A stretch of 38,150 nucleotides of DNA from DAOTVS01 sp034436375 (GTDB taxonomy: Bacteria; Chloroflexota; Anaerolineae; SpSt-313), in the NCBI GenBank assembly GCA_034436375.1, contig DAOTVS010000023.1, positions 1-38,150 of the forward strand. Direction: 5' to 3'. The number at the start of each line of letters is the position of its first letter. Positions within the stretch are counted from its first letter, which is position 1. The position numbers and the translations under genes are program-made. The notes beneath the pieces were generated by a model. The model was not told the DNA's origin and searched no databases. It saw nothing but the letters and a program-made list of their open reading frames with translations. Below are positions 6,532-18,300 of this stretch, in pieces.

Positions 6532-7746
6532 ATGAAGACTCGACTGGGGACCCTGGCAGTCACGGGGATAATACTGGTCGCGCTCACGGCGTGTGTGCCC
6601 TGCGGAGTACCGCTGCAAGTCGTGGAGCGCTCATCCAGCGCCCTGCCTTCAGCCACCACCGCGCCCACGGCCTTGCCGCGGGCCCAGGGTGGTGTATCGC
6701 CCGCATTGGATCCGCAGCAGGTCGTCATCGACGTCTACCAGCGCGCCAACCCGGCCGTCGTCAATGTGCGCGTCACCAAGCGCAACGAAGGCTCGTTCCG
6801 CTTTCAGCCACAGCAGGGTGAGCCGCCCGATGAGTACGTGCGCGGCCAGGGCTCCGGTTTCCTGATCGATCATCAGGGACATGTGGTGACCAACAATCAT
6901 GTGGCCGAGGGCGCTGAGGAGGTGCTGGTCGTCTTTAGCGATGGCGCCCAGGCTCGCGCCAAGGTGTTGGGGCTGGACCCCGATAGCGACCTGGCAGTGC
7001 TCCAACTCGCCCCCCCATGGCCCGACGTGACGCCCCTGGACCTGGGCGATTCGAGTAGGGTGCAGGTGGGTCAGTTGGCTATCGCCATCGGCAACCCCTT
7101 TGGCCTGCAGGGCACCCTGACCACCGGCATCGTGAGCTCCGTGGGGCGTACCCTGCCCCTGGGCCGCCAATCTACAGCTGTGGGGGGGCGTTTTTCCATC
7201 CCCAGCATGATCCAGACCGATGCCGCTATCAACCCTGGCAACTCGGGGGGGCCGCTTCTGAACGCACAGGGGCAGGTCATCGGCATCAACACAGCGATTA
7301 ACGCCATCGAGGGGGTCAATTCGGGCGTGGGGTTTGCGGTTCCCGCTGATCTTATCCGCCGGGTCGTGCCCAGCCTGATCAAGGACGGCCGTTACGCCTA
7401 CCCCTGGCTCGGTGTTTCGGGGAGCGACGTCAACCCCAATATCGTAGACGCCATGAAACTTCCAGAGCGCCGCGGCGCTCTGATCGTGCAGGTCATCAAG
7501 GGCAGCCCGGCTGATCGAGCCGGCCTGCATGGGTCAAATCAGACGGTTACTTTACATGAAGAAGAGCTGGAGATCGGGGGCGATGTGATTACCGGCATTG
7601 ATGGTGTTCCTATCAAGCGCTTCGATGACCTGCTGATTTACTTGGTCGAAAAGACCACTGTAGGGCAGACGGTGCAGCTTACCGTGCTGCGCGACGGCAA
7701 GACCATGACAGTGCCCATCCGTCTGGTCGAGCGGCCTCAGGATTGA
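6532..7746 (+). CDS. HtrA/DegP-type serine protease, lipoprotein
   Basis: This 404-aa trypsin-like protease with a PDZ domain acts in envelope protein quality control. The start at 6532 gives a lipoprotein signal peptide (MKTRLGTLAVTG to LTAC) with the lipid-modified Cys at 21; an upstream in-frame start would bury that signal. A Ser/Thr/Ala-rich linker follows. The catalytic triad is His123 (NNHVAEGA), Asp153 (DSDLAVLQL) and Ser238 (GNSGGPLL). One PDZ domain lies at about 295-400 (GALIVQVIKGSPADRAGL, DVITGIDGVPI). It sits within the heat-shock gene series, upstream of hspR. No good ribosome site precedes this ATG. Confidence 0.95.
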   Translation: MKTRLGTLAVTGIILVALTACVPCGVPLQVVERSSSALPSATTAPTALPRAQGGVSPALDPQQVVIDVYQRANPAVVNVRVTKRNEGSFRFQPQQGEPPDEYVRGQGSGFLIDHQGHVVTNNHVAEGAEEVLVVFSDGAQARAKVLGLDPDSDLAVLQLAPPWPDVTPLDLGDSSRVQVGQLAIAIGNPFGLQGTLTTGIVSSVGRTLPLGRQSTAVGGRFSIPSMIQTDAAINPGNSGGPLLNAQGQVIGINTAINAIEGVNSGVGFAVPADLIRRVVPSLIKDGRYAYPWLGVSGSDVNPNIVDAMKLPERRGALIVQVIKGSPADRAGLHGSNQTVTLHEEELEIGGDVITGIDGVPIKRFDDLLIYLVEKTTVGQTVQLTVLRDGKTMTVPIRLVERPQD

Positions 7747-7775
7747 ACCCGGTGTAGAAAAGAGAGACGGTCAAT

Positions 7776-8219
7776 ATGGCAACTCGTTCGACACGGCGAG
7801 AGAAAGCTGAAGACTCAATGCGAGAAGAGCCCTGCTTCGTGATCAGCGTGGCTGCCAAGTTGGTGCAGATGCACCCGCAGACCCTGCGCTATTACGAGCG
7901 CCTGGGCCTGGTGATCCCCTCGCGCTCGCGCGGCAATGTACGCCTCTACTCGCAGAGCGATATCGAGCGCCTCCAGCGCATCGTGCGCCTGGTCGATGAG
8001 TTGGGAGTCAACCTGGCCGGGGTCGAGGTCATCCTCAATATGTCGGAGCGCATGGAGCAGATGCAGCGCGAGATGGAGGATATGCGCGCCGAGTTCGAAG
8101 CCGAAGTCACTCGCCTCCGGAAGCTCCTGGACGAGCATGCGCGTAACTTGCCGACCGTCCGCCGGCGTCAACTGCCCAGCGGACAGGGAGCGGCTCAACC
8201 AAAGGAGGACGAGTCATGA
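7776..8219 (+). CDS. hspR: HspR-like MerR-family heat-shock repressor
   Basis: The 147-aa protein has an N-terminal MerR winged helix-turn-helix at about residues 20-90 with the HspR hallmark strings VQMHPQTLRYYERLGL and RLYSQSDIERL, then GVNLAGVEVIL. A coiled coil (MSERMEQMQREMEDMRAEFE) follows. HspR of actinobacteria binds HAIR sites and needs DnaK as corepressor; this is known for the family. Here HAIR-like sequences lie at the grpE promoter (4634-4654) and before clpC (12289-12309), so a local regulon is likely. Its stop overlaps the next gene by ATGA. A later start at 7818 is possible. Confidence 0.9.
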   Translation: MATRSTRREKAEDSMREEPCFVISVAAKLVQMHPQTLRYYERLGLVIPSRSRGNVRLYSQSDIERLQRIVRLVDELGVNLAGVEVILNMSERMEQMQREMEDMRAEFEAEVTRLRKLLDEHARNLPTVRRRQLPSGQGAAQPKEDES

Positions 8220-9322
8220 TCGCAACTAGGGACATGCGTGAGCTGGCCAGCTTCAGCGCAACCCGGGGACCAGTACTCAGCCTCTACCTTGACACAGATC
8301 TCACAAAGCAGCTCAAGGATCCGATCAAATTAGTACTGCGGGACCTGCTGGCCAAAGCACGCAGCGAAGGGGCCAGCGAGGAAGATATCGAGCGCGTGAC
8401 CCGCTTTGTCGACTATGAATACGATTGGCAGAGCCGCGGTCTGGCCCTCTTCAGCTGCGCTGCCGACGGCTTCTGGCATGTGGAGCCGCTGCCGGTGCCC
8501 ATTGGCCGCAGCCAGGTGATCGTCAGCGATGAGGCTTACCTGACGCCTCTGAGCCATCTGCGGGATCAGTATGGGCCCTACACTGTGGTCCTGGTGGACC
8601 AGGAGGGAGCGCGCCTGTTCCACATCGATATGGGCAGCGTCTTGCGCGAGGAGCAGATCCAGGGTGAGCCAATCAAGCACCAGAAACAAGGGGGGTTTTC
8701 CGCCACCGGTTGGCAGCGGCACACCGAGCAGCTGGCCAACAGGAATTTCAGGGCCGCGGCCGAGGCTACTGCGCGCTTTTGCGAGCCCGCTGACCTGCCC
8801 CCAAGACTGATTCTGGGCGGCACCGAGGAGAATATCGCCAGGTTCCGCGATTTCCTGCCGACGTCGCTGCAGCAGGCCGTGGTTGGCGCCATGCCTATGG
8901 GCATGAACGCCCCCATACCGGAGATCATCGACCGTTCGCACGAGATTCTGGCCGAAAGCGAGCGCAAGCGCCAGAACGAGCTGGTACAGATCCTGATCAA
9001 CAAAAGCAAGAGCCCCGGCGCGGGCATGGGCGTCGTCGGGCTGGCCGAGACGCTCCTGGCCTTGCAGGAGGGCCGGGTGATGATTATGCTCGTCGCCGAA
9101 GGTTTTACGGCGCCGGGCTATATCTGCCCAAGCTGCGACTATCTCTCGGTCGACGAGACCGAGCACTGCCTCTTCTGCGGCACAGCACAGGCCCTGCGGG
9201 CGCCCGATATCGTCGAGCGGGCCATCCACAAGGCCATTTTGCAGGATGCCAAGGTAGAGATCATTTCGGGCAACCCGGCGCTCATCCAGCAGGGCTCGAT
9301 CGGCGCGTTGTTGCGCTTCTAA
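8216..9322 (+). CDS. baeRF-type (eRF1-like) protein with C4 zinc knuckle
   Basis: This 368-aa protein starts in an ATGA overlap with hspR, with AAAGGAGG upstream, so it is translationally coupled. The layout matches my recollection of bacterial eRF1/Vms1-like (baeRF10-type) proteins. The N-terminal part has GPVLSLYLDTD and a central eRF1-like core with VVLVDQEGARLFHIDMG and LILGGTEENIARF. The third domain (GRVMIMLVAEGF) bears a zinc site: Cys304, Cys307, Cys318, Cys321. Relatives are linked to ribosome rescue or tRNA cleavage, or are wrongly named host attachment proteins. No GGQ motif is seen; the region near 160 reads KQGGFSATGWQRH. The precise function is unknown. A heat-shock role in stalled-ribosome handling is inferred from context. 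Confidence 0.75.
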   Translation: MIATRDMRELASFSATRGPVLSLYLDTDLTKQLKDPIKLVLRDLLAKARSEGASEEDIERVTRFVDYEYDWQSRGLALFSCAADGFWHVEPLPVPIGRSQVIVSDEAYLTPLSHLRDQYGPYTVVLVDQEGARLFHIDMGSVLREEQIQGEPIKHQKQGGFSATGWQRHTEQLANRNFRAAAEATARFCEPADLPPRLILGGTEENIARFRDFLPTSLQQAVVGAMPMGMNAPIPEIIDRSHEILAESERKRQNELVQILINKSKSPGAGMGVVGLAETLLALQEGRVMIMLVAEGFTAPGYICPSCDYLSVDETEHCLFCGTAQALRAPDIVERAIHKAILQDAKVEIISGNPALIQQGSIGALLRF

Positions 9323-9324
9323 TA

Positions 9325-9481
9325 AGTAATACGTGAAACGTAAAACGTAAGGTTGCCATTGCAGAGCCAGTGCGGCTTTTGCGATCACAGCGACAGAGCA
9401 TGCTCGGGGCGGCAGGTGCTCTGCGATGGCAGCCTTACGCATCACACCTGACGCTTTACGTTTGACGTTTTACGGTTTACA
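9325..9481. repeat. Inverted heptamer-array element, copy B
   Basis: The left arm from 9325 is AGTAATA, CGTGAAA, CGTAAAA, CGTAAGG. The right arm from 9433 is seven units ending TTTTACG, GTTTACA. Inside these, TTGCCATTGCAGAGC pairs with GCTCTGCGATGGCAG (17 of 19 including the flanking AAGG/CCTT), so the whole element can fold as one hairpin. It lies between the baeRF gene and clpB. Confidence 0.8.
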
Positions 9482-9494
9482 CCCGGTACTGCGT

Positions 9495-9534
9495 TATCGT
9501 ATCGTATCGTATCCCATCGTATCGTATTGTATTG
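9495..9534 (+). repeat. Pentamer (TATCG) tandem array
   Basis: Eight 5-bp units run from 9495: TATCG three times, then TATCC, CATCG, TATCG, TATTG, TATTG. The array ends 20 bases before the clpB ATG, right after heptamer element B. It may mark slipped-strand growth in the clpB leader. Confidence 0.75.
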
Positions 9535-9553
9535 GTATAGGACCAGGTAACCC

Positions 9554-12139
9554 ATGAACATCAACAAATTCACAGAAAAGGCCCAGCAGGCCATCGTCGA
9601 GGCGCAGCAACTGGCCTCACAATACAGTCACAGCCAGATCGACCCGGAGCACATCTTGCTCGCGCTCGTGCGGCAGGCCGACGGCGTCGTGCCGCAGGTG
9701 CTGGCCAAGATCGGCGCGCCCACGGGCACGTTCGAGCGTGGGCTGCAGACAGCCCTGGAGCGGCGGGCCAAGGCCTATGGCGCCACCATGCAGGTGGGCC
9801 TCTCCCGTGAGGCGGGCGAGCTGCTGACGCGCGCGGAGAGCGAAGCCGCGGCCATGCGCGACGAGTACGTCTCTACCGAGCACATCCTGCTGGCGGCGAC
9901 GGGTGAGAAGGGCGGCGATGTGGCGCGCCTGCTGCGCGAGGCGGGCGTGACCCACGACAGCGTGCTGCGCGCGTTGGCGGAGATCCGCGGCTCGCAGCGC
10001 GTGACCGACCAGAACCCAGAGGCCAAGTACCAGGCGCTGGAGCGCTATGGCCGCGACCTGACCCAGCTGGCCCGGGCGGGCAAGCTCGACCCGGTGATCG
10101 GCCGCGATGAGGAGATCCGTCGCGTGATCCAGGTGCTCTCGCGCCGCACTAAGAACAATCCCGTCCTGGTGGGCGAAGCCGGCGTGGGCAAGACGGCCAT
10201 CGCCGAGGGCCTGGCGCAGCGCATCGTGCGCGGCGACGTGCCCGAGGGGCTCAAGAACAAGCGCATTGTCGCCCTGGACTTGGGGGCGCTGGTGGCCGGC
10301 GCCAAATACCGCGGTGAGTTCGAAGAGCGGCTCAAGGCCGTGCTCAAAGAAGTGACCGAATCTCAGGGTGAGATCATCCTGTTTATCGATGAGTTGCATA
10401 CAGTCGTAGGGGCAGGGGCCGCCGAAGGGGCCATGGACGCCTCGAACATGCTCAAACCCATGCTGGCACGCGGCGAGCTGCATACCGTCGGCGCCACGAC
10501 CCTCGATGAATATCGCAAGCACATTGAAAAAGATGCGGCCCTGGAGCGCCGCTTTCAGCCCATCACCGTTGATGAGCCTACCGTGGAGCAGACCATCTCG
10601 ATCCTGCGCGGGCTCAAAGAGCGCTACGAGATCCACCACGGCGTGCGCATCCAGGATGCGGCCCTGGTCGCGGCAGCGGTGCTCTCCGACCGCTATATCA
10701 CCGACCGCTTCCTGCCCGATAAGGCCATCGACCTGATCGATGAGGCCGCCAGCCGCCTGCGCATGGAGATCGACAGCATGCCTTCTGCGCTGGATGAGGT
10801 AGAGCGTCGGCTGATGCAGCTGCAGATCGAAGCCCAGGCCCTGCGCAAGGAAAAGGACGATGAGTCCAAAGCGCGCCTGGCGCGCATCGAGCGCGAGGTA
10901 GCCGATCTGCAGGAGCGGCGCAACGCCCTGAGCGCGCGTTGGCAGCAGGAAAAACAGGCCATCGGGGCTATCCGCGAGACCAAGGAGGCGATCGAGCAGA
11001 CCCGCACGCAGATCGAGGACGCCGAGCGCCGGGCCGACCTGGAGCGGGCAGCCAAGCTGCGTTACGGCGACCTGCGTGAGCTGGAGGGGCGCCTCAGCGA
11101 GCAGGAACAGCGCCTGCGCGAGCTGCAGGGCAACGAGGCCATGCTTAAGGAGGAGGTCAGCGAGGACGACGTGGCCGATGTCGTCTCGCGCTGGACGAAC
11201 ATCCCCGTCTCCCGCCTGCTCGAGGGCGAGGTGGAAAAGCTCATCCGCATGGAAGAGCGCCTGCACCAACGTGTGGTGGGGCAAGACGAGGCCGTCTCGG
11301 CCATCGCCAATGCCGTGCGCCGGGCCCGCGCCGGCCTGCAGGACCCGAACCGGCCTATCGGCTCGTTCATCTTCCTGGGACCGACCGGCGTCGGCAAGAC
11401 GGAGCTGGCCCGTGCCCTGGCCGAGTTCCTGTTCGACTCGGAAGAGGCTATGGTGCGGCTCGACATGAGCGAATATCAGGAGCGACACACTGTGGCGCGC
11501 ATGATCGGCGCGCCGCCGGGCTACGTAGGTTATGAGGAAGGCGGTCAACTGACCGAAGCCGTACGCCGTCGGCCCTATTCGGTGGTCCTGTTCGATGAGA
11601 TTGAAAAGGCGCACCCCGAGGTCTTTAACGTGCTGTTGCAGATCCTCGACGAGGGGCGCCTCACCGACGGCCACGGCCGCACGGTGAACTTTCGCAATAC
11701 GGTCATTATCATGACCTCCAATATCGGCAGCCAGTGGATCAAGGACCTGGGCGGCCGCGACGAGGCGGCCATGCGTGCCCGCGTGATGGAAGCCCTGCGC
11801 GAGAGCTTCCGGCCCGAGTTCCTGAACCGGGTCGATGAAGTCATCATCTTCCACTCGCTGGACCGCGCACAGTTGGTGCGCATTGTCGATATCCAGCTCG
11901 CCCACTTGCAGCGCCTGCTCGCCGAAAGGCATATCACGCTCTCGCTCACCGACGCCGCCAAGGAGCACCTGGCCGAGGTCGGCTATGACCCTGTCTATGG
12001 CGCGCGACCGCTCAAGCGGGCCATCCAGCGCGAGCTGCAGGATCCGCTGGCCATGCGCATCCTGCGCGGCGAGTTCGGCGAGGGTTCGACCGTGCGCGTG
12101 GACACCCGTGATGGCCAACTGACTTTTGAGAGAGGCTAG
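9554..12139 (+). CDS. clpB: ClpB disaggregase (Hsp100)
   Basis: This 861-aa AAA+ chaperone extracts proteins from aggregates with DnaK/DnaJ/GrpE. The Clp N domain (residues 1-150) opens MNINKFTEKAQQAIVEAQ. AAA-1 has Walker A GEAGVGKT (about 207-214) and Walker B ILFIDELHT. The long coiled-coil M domain lies at about 410-530 and distinguishes ClpB from ClpC. AAA-2 has Walker A GPTGVGKT (about 610-617), Walker B VVLFDEIEKAHP and sensor 1 TSNIGS. The segment after TSNIGSQW lacks the IGF-type ClpP loop, so no protease partner is expected. The ATG at 9554 has only weak SD-like sequence. Length is normal. Confidence 0.96.
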   Translation: MNINKFTEKAQQAIVEAQQLASQYSHSQIDPEHILLALVRQADGVVPQVLAKIGAPTGTFERGLQTALERRAKAYGATMQVGLSREAGELLTRAESEAAAMRDEYVSTEHILLAATGEKGGDVARLLREAGVTHDSVLRALAEIRGSQRVTDQNPEAKYQALERYGRDLTQLARAGKLDPVIGRDEEIRRVIQVLSRRTKNNPVLVGEAGVGKTAIAEGLAQRIVRGDVPEGLKNKRIVALDLGALVAGAKYRGEFEERLKAVLKEVTESQGEIILFIDELHTVVGAGAAEGAMDASNMLKPMLARGELHTVGATTLDEYRKHIEKDAALERRFQPITVDEPTVEQTISILRGLKERYEIHHGVRIQDAALVAAAVLSDRYITDRFLPDKAIDLIDEAASRLRMEIDSMPSALDEVERRLMQLQIEAQALRKEKDDESKARLARIEREVADLQERRNALSARWQQEKQAIGAIRETKEAIEQTRTQIEDAERRADLERAAKLRYGDLRELEGRLSEQEQRLRELQGNEAMLKEEVSEDDVADVVSRWTNIPVSRLLEGEVEKLIRMEERLHQRVVGQDEAVSAIANAVRRARAGLQDPNRPIGSFIFLGPTGVGKTELARALAEFLFDSEEAMVRLDMSEYQERHTVARMIGAPPGYVGYEEGGQLTEAVRRRPYSVVLFDEIEKAHPEVFNVLLQILDEGRLTDGHGRTVNFRNTVIIMTSNIGSQWIKDLGGRDEAAMRARVMEALRESFRPEFLNRVDEVIIFHSLDRAQLVRIVDIQLAHLQRLLAERHITLSLTDAAKEHLAEVGYDPVYGARPLKRAIQRELQDPLAMRILRGEFGEGSTVRVDTRDGQLTFERG

Positions 12140-12279
12140 ATAGCCGGGCCCATCGCTCTGCCGCCGTCCGGCAGCCCCCTTTGGGGTTTGTCGACGGGTG
12201 CGGAGCCCGAAAGCCGGCGCTGAGCCTACCCGCGCAGATGCCGGGTGGAGGGCCGCTGGCAATCCAGATTGGTTTATGG

Positions 12280-12309
12280 TATACTTGCCTTTACAAAGCT
12301 AGACTCAAG
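12280..12309 (+). promoter_or_regulatory. HAIR-like operator and -10-like box before clpC
   Basis: CTTTACA (12289-12295), 7 bases and ACTCAAG (12303-12309) match the HspR site CTTGAGT-N7-ACTCAAG at 11 of 14 positions; the right half is perfect. TATACT lies at 12280-12285 and TACACT at 12315-12320, either of which could be a -10. The rest of the 362-bp clpB-clpC gap holds a CCCC/GGGG hairpin near 12173-12187 and a large inverted repeat at 12341-12420. Confidence 0.55.
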
Positions 12310-12340
12310 TTTGGTACACTATCCCCTGGAATACCATTCA

Positions 12341-12420
12341 TGTAGAGACGGGCCGGTGGCCCGTGCCGGCAGAGGATTAACCCAGGCCGGTAGTACACGG
12401 CCCACCGGGCCGTCTCTACG
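12341..12420. repeat. GTAGAGACGG inverted element, full copy
   Basis: GTAGAGACGGGCCGGTGG (12342-12359) is matched in inverted form by CCACCGGGCCGTCTCTAC (12402-12419), with GCCGG/CCGGC also paired further in. Shorter relatives lie at 18743, 34037 and 35146. It is a dispersed palindromic intergenic repeat and here would sit in the clpC leader if transcription starts near 12325. Confidence 0.75.
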
Positions 12421-12501
12421 GCGCCAACCATCGTGGACGGCGGACAACGCGCTGTAACGATTGCGATTGTGGGTAGTGTAAACCGCGAGGTAATAGACTA
12501 C

Positions 12502-14982
<2,481 letters not shown>

Positions 14983-15057
14983 CACCGGATACTGCCGGTA
15001 AACCCGCTTGCGCGCGCAAAGAATGACCCGAGGTTAAGGCCGTCGGGCTGAGAAAAA

Positions 15058-15140
15058 CAAAGCCCTTCCGGCTCGTGTGGGCGAACCTCGATTTGCACAG
15101 CGAGATTCTGTCCTGCACGAGCCCCGGAGGGGCTTTATTT
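15058..15140. terminator. clpC terminator, nested hairpins
   Basis: AGCCCC (15120-15125), GGA and GGGGCT (15129-15134) followed by TTATTTT form a classic intrinsic terminator on the plus strand. A wider inverted repeat, AAAGCCCTTCCGGCTCGTG at 15058 with CACGAGCCCCGGAGGGGCTTT at 15116, encloses it. It also gives a T-rich terminator on the minus strand (GGGCTTTGTTTTT). The rest of 14983-15383 shows only the downstream promoter. Confidence 0.75.
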
Positions 15141-15308
15141 TAAACCCGATGGCCTCGGCCCCGGGCGGTCTCGCGCAAGCGCACAACGGGCTTACCGGCC
15201 ATATCGCCTTTGGCCTCAGGTGGCCCCGCTTATACCCCTCTTTCCTCTCTAGTACCTTTGCCCCATCACTACACCCTCCCTTCACATCTCGCCTGCTTTA
15301 GCTTCCTG

Positions 15309-15317
15309 TGCTATAAT
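15309..15317 (+). promoter_or_regulatory. Extended -10 promoter for the GAF kinase
   Basis: TGCTATAAT at 15309-15317 is a perfect extended -10 (TG-n-TATAAT). No -35 is needed for this class and none is obvious. The start codon is 67 bases downstream with AAGGAG just before it. Confidence 0.6.
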
Positions 15318-15383
15318 CGCAATACACTCCAGGGGGGACCTACGTTAGTTGCGGTTGATTAGCATCGCTTCTCAAGGAGTGAG

Positions 15384-18300
15384 ATGGCCGCCGCGCATTC
15401 GACTCGAGTCGAGCAGGTGGTGGAGCAGACCGACGAACCCCAGGTACCCTCCAGACTCGGTCGCACCATCATGCGTTACTACGGATGGTTTCTCTCCATC
15501 GGCATCGCCCTGGCCGGAGCGCTGTTTTGGCTGGGAGATGACGCCGCTGACGCGCGCCCCGTGCTGGTTACCTCCACCCTACTCCTTGCTTTCCAGGTCA
15601 CCCTGGAAATCTACCGTCGCCTGGACCCTCGCCGTTACGATAGCCTGTGGCCCAACCGCTTACGCGCTGAGGCCTATATCGCTGCCGCTACCGCGCTGAT
15701 GCTCGGGACCGGGGGCATCGAGAGCCCCTTCTGGCTCGTCTTTGTCCTCCCCATTGCCGTCACCGCCCTCTATGGCGAAAAGAACACTTTCTTCAAGTAC
15801 TGCGTCCTGGGCCAGATGGTCCTGGTCGACGGCATCGCCGTCGCGCGCGCGGGTTGGACGGCGCGAGCGCTGGTGCAGGGTGTCGTCTATGCGGGCGTGT
15901 GGATGGCGCTGCTGGAGTTGACAACCACCCTCTACTTCCTGGCCCACTTTCGCCAGGAGGAGCGCCTGCACTACCTGCAGCGCCTGAGCGATACGGCCCA
16001 GCACCTCATACCGCGCCGCTCACTCGCCGACCTGGCCCAGGATGCCTTGGAAATGGCGCTGGATTTGGCCAATGGGCGCCAAGGGTTCCTGCTGGTCACC
16101 CAACGCCACACAGGCCGCCTGTTGGCTCACGCCATCCGCGGGCTGTCTTTGAGTCAGGGCGTCACGGCGCAGCAGTTGGCCGACAGCTGCCGCAGCCTGA
16201 GCGAGCGGCAGGTCGAAGGCACGCGCGCCGTTCACCTGGCCGAAGTCGCTCAACTTCTTTACGGGCGCGCCTTTCACGATCCAATCGAATCGGCGCTGGC
16301 CGTGCCTATCAGCACCAGCCACAGCACCGCCGTCGCCACGTTGCATATCATCTCATCGCGCCAGAGTGGGTTTCCACCCCTGGCGCCCTCGCTCCTGGAC
16401 GTCTATGCGGGCCAATTGGGCACCGCACTCGATAATGCCTTTGCCTGGGAAGAGCAGGACCGCACCCTGCGTTACTACAGTTCGCTGATCGAGTTGGGGC
16501 AGCAGGTGATGGAGCTGCAGGACCCACAATTGATCCTGGATCGAGTCGTCAACTATGTGCGCGACTCGATCTCGTGCGTGGGTGGGGCCTATATCTTTTG
16601 GCTGGATAGCCGCTCGCGTCTCTACGTGCCTGTCGCGCGCTCCGGGCGCGACCTCGGCCTGCCGGCCGGAGAAGCGGCGCCGCTGCACAAGCTCTTCACC
16701 AACGGTAAAGAGCTGCCCGACCAGGTTGTGCTCCGGGCCCCCGAAGTCAGCCCGGCACGCTGGGCGGCCCTGGGCGTAACGGACCCACCGTTCGGCTCAC
16801 TCCTGGCGGCGCAGCTGCGCGTGGCCGCCAAACCCATGGGTCTGCTGCTGCTGGGCGCCCGGGAGCCGCAAGCCTTTACACCCATCGACGAGGTCTTTCT
16901 GGGCAACCTGGCCGCCCACATATCATTGGCCTACCGCAACGCCGACCTGCACCAGCGTCTGCAGGCCAACCGGGCCCGGCTGGCGCGTGTGCTGCAAGAG
17001 CGCGCTTCCTGGCGGCTGGATCAGAGCCTGGAAGCACTGCTCACACAGATTGTGCACTCGGCAGTGCAGGCCCTGGGCTATAGGGTGGCGGTGATCGACC
17101 TGCTGGATGCCGAGCGCGGCGGCTATTGCACCCGCGCCTCGGCCAACGTGCCGGAAGAGGAGCAGGCCCGCCTGCAGAACCGTCTGATTACCCGCGAGCA
17201 GATCGCCCGCGCCCTGCGCCCCGAGTTCCGGGTGCTCGATTGCAACGTCTACTTTATTCCGGCCGAGCGCAAATCGGCCCAAGTCGATTGGTTGCGCACC
17301 TGCCGCGAGGCCGGCGACGGCAGCCAGAGCCCGACCCAGTGGCAGCCCGGCGACACGCTGCTGGTGCCTCTGCGCCGGCGCGATGGGGTGCAGGTAGGCT
17401 TGCTCACTTTGGATGACCCCGATGACAAAGCTCGCCCTACCGATGAAGAAGCGCGCGTCATCGAGAACCTGGCCGATCAGGCCATCGCCACCCTGGAACA
17501 GTGGCGCCAAAACAACAAGCTGCGCCAGTTGAGCGAGACCCTGGCCGCCATGATCGAGCAAACCGAGGCCACTTCTCTCTACCAGTTTATTGCCCATGAG
17601 GGGGCGCGCCTGCTGGATGCAGAGGATTGCTCCCTCTTCCTGAACAACGACCGCAACGGCACCGTGCATTTCGAAGCCTCCTCGTGTATCCCACGGCAGT
17701 TGTTCGATCGCAAGGAGATCCCGATCTCCGCCGCCAACGGCGCCGGGCTGACAGCCTATGTGGCGGCGACGGGCGTATCGCTCTACTTTGTCGGCGATGA
17801 GTACAAGACGCACCCCGCCTGGGGAGGCCACTTCACCGAGCACCTGGCCTACCTGCCCTCACGGGGCTGCCGTTCGCTCCTCCTGGTGGCGCTGCGCAAC
17901 CCCGGGGGCCGCATCACTGGCGTGCTCAAAGTGGAAAACAAACAGGGTATTGACGCCAATCTGGGCTTTAGCGAGTTCGACCGCGAGATCCTGCTGCCGA
18001 CCCTGGCTAATGCAGCGGCCATGGCCATCGAGCGCGCACATCTCTACTGGCGCACCAGCGATCTCCTGGTCCAGAAGGAGCGTGACCGCCTGGCCGGCGA
18101 ACTGCACGACCTGGCCAACGTCTTTCACATGGGCATTATGCTGCGCATCGAAACGCTGTGGGACCAATTCCGGGGCACGCCCCATCACGAGCCCGCCCAG
18201 GCCCTGCACCGCCTGTGGCACGCCTCGCGGTACGTCTATGGTGAGCTGGTCAAGATGCAGGAAGAGACGCGCAACCCCATCCTCATCCGCGAGGGACTGC

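Noticed and set aside
9325..9540. CRISPR-like array
   Set aside because: The units are 5-7 bp without spacers, and no cas genes are present; these are simple tandem and inverted repeats.
9617..12262. 881-codon open frame on the minus strand
   Set aside because: It is the antisense shadow of clpB. High GC and biased third positions keep the opposite frame open, and its translation shows no domain.
15058..15140. Possible tRNA-like or structured RNA from nested stems
   Set aside because: The stems fit a bidirectional terminator with T tracts on both sides; there are no acceptor, anticodon or T-loop signatures.
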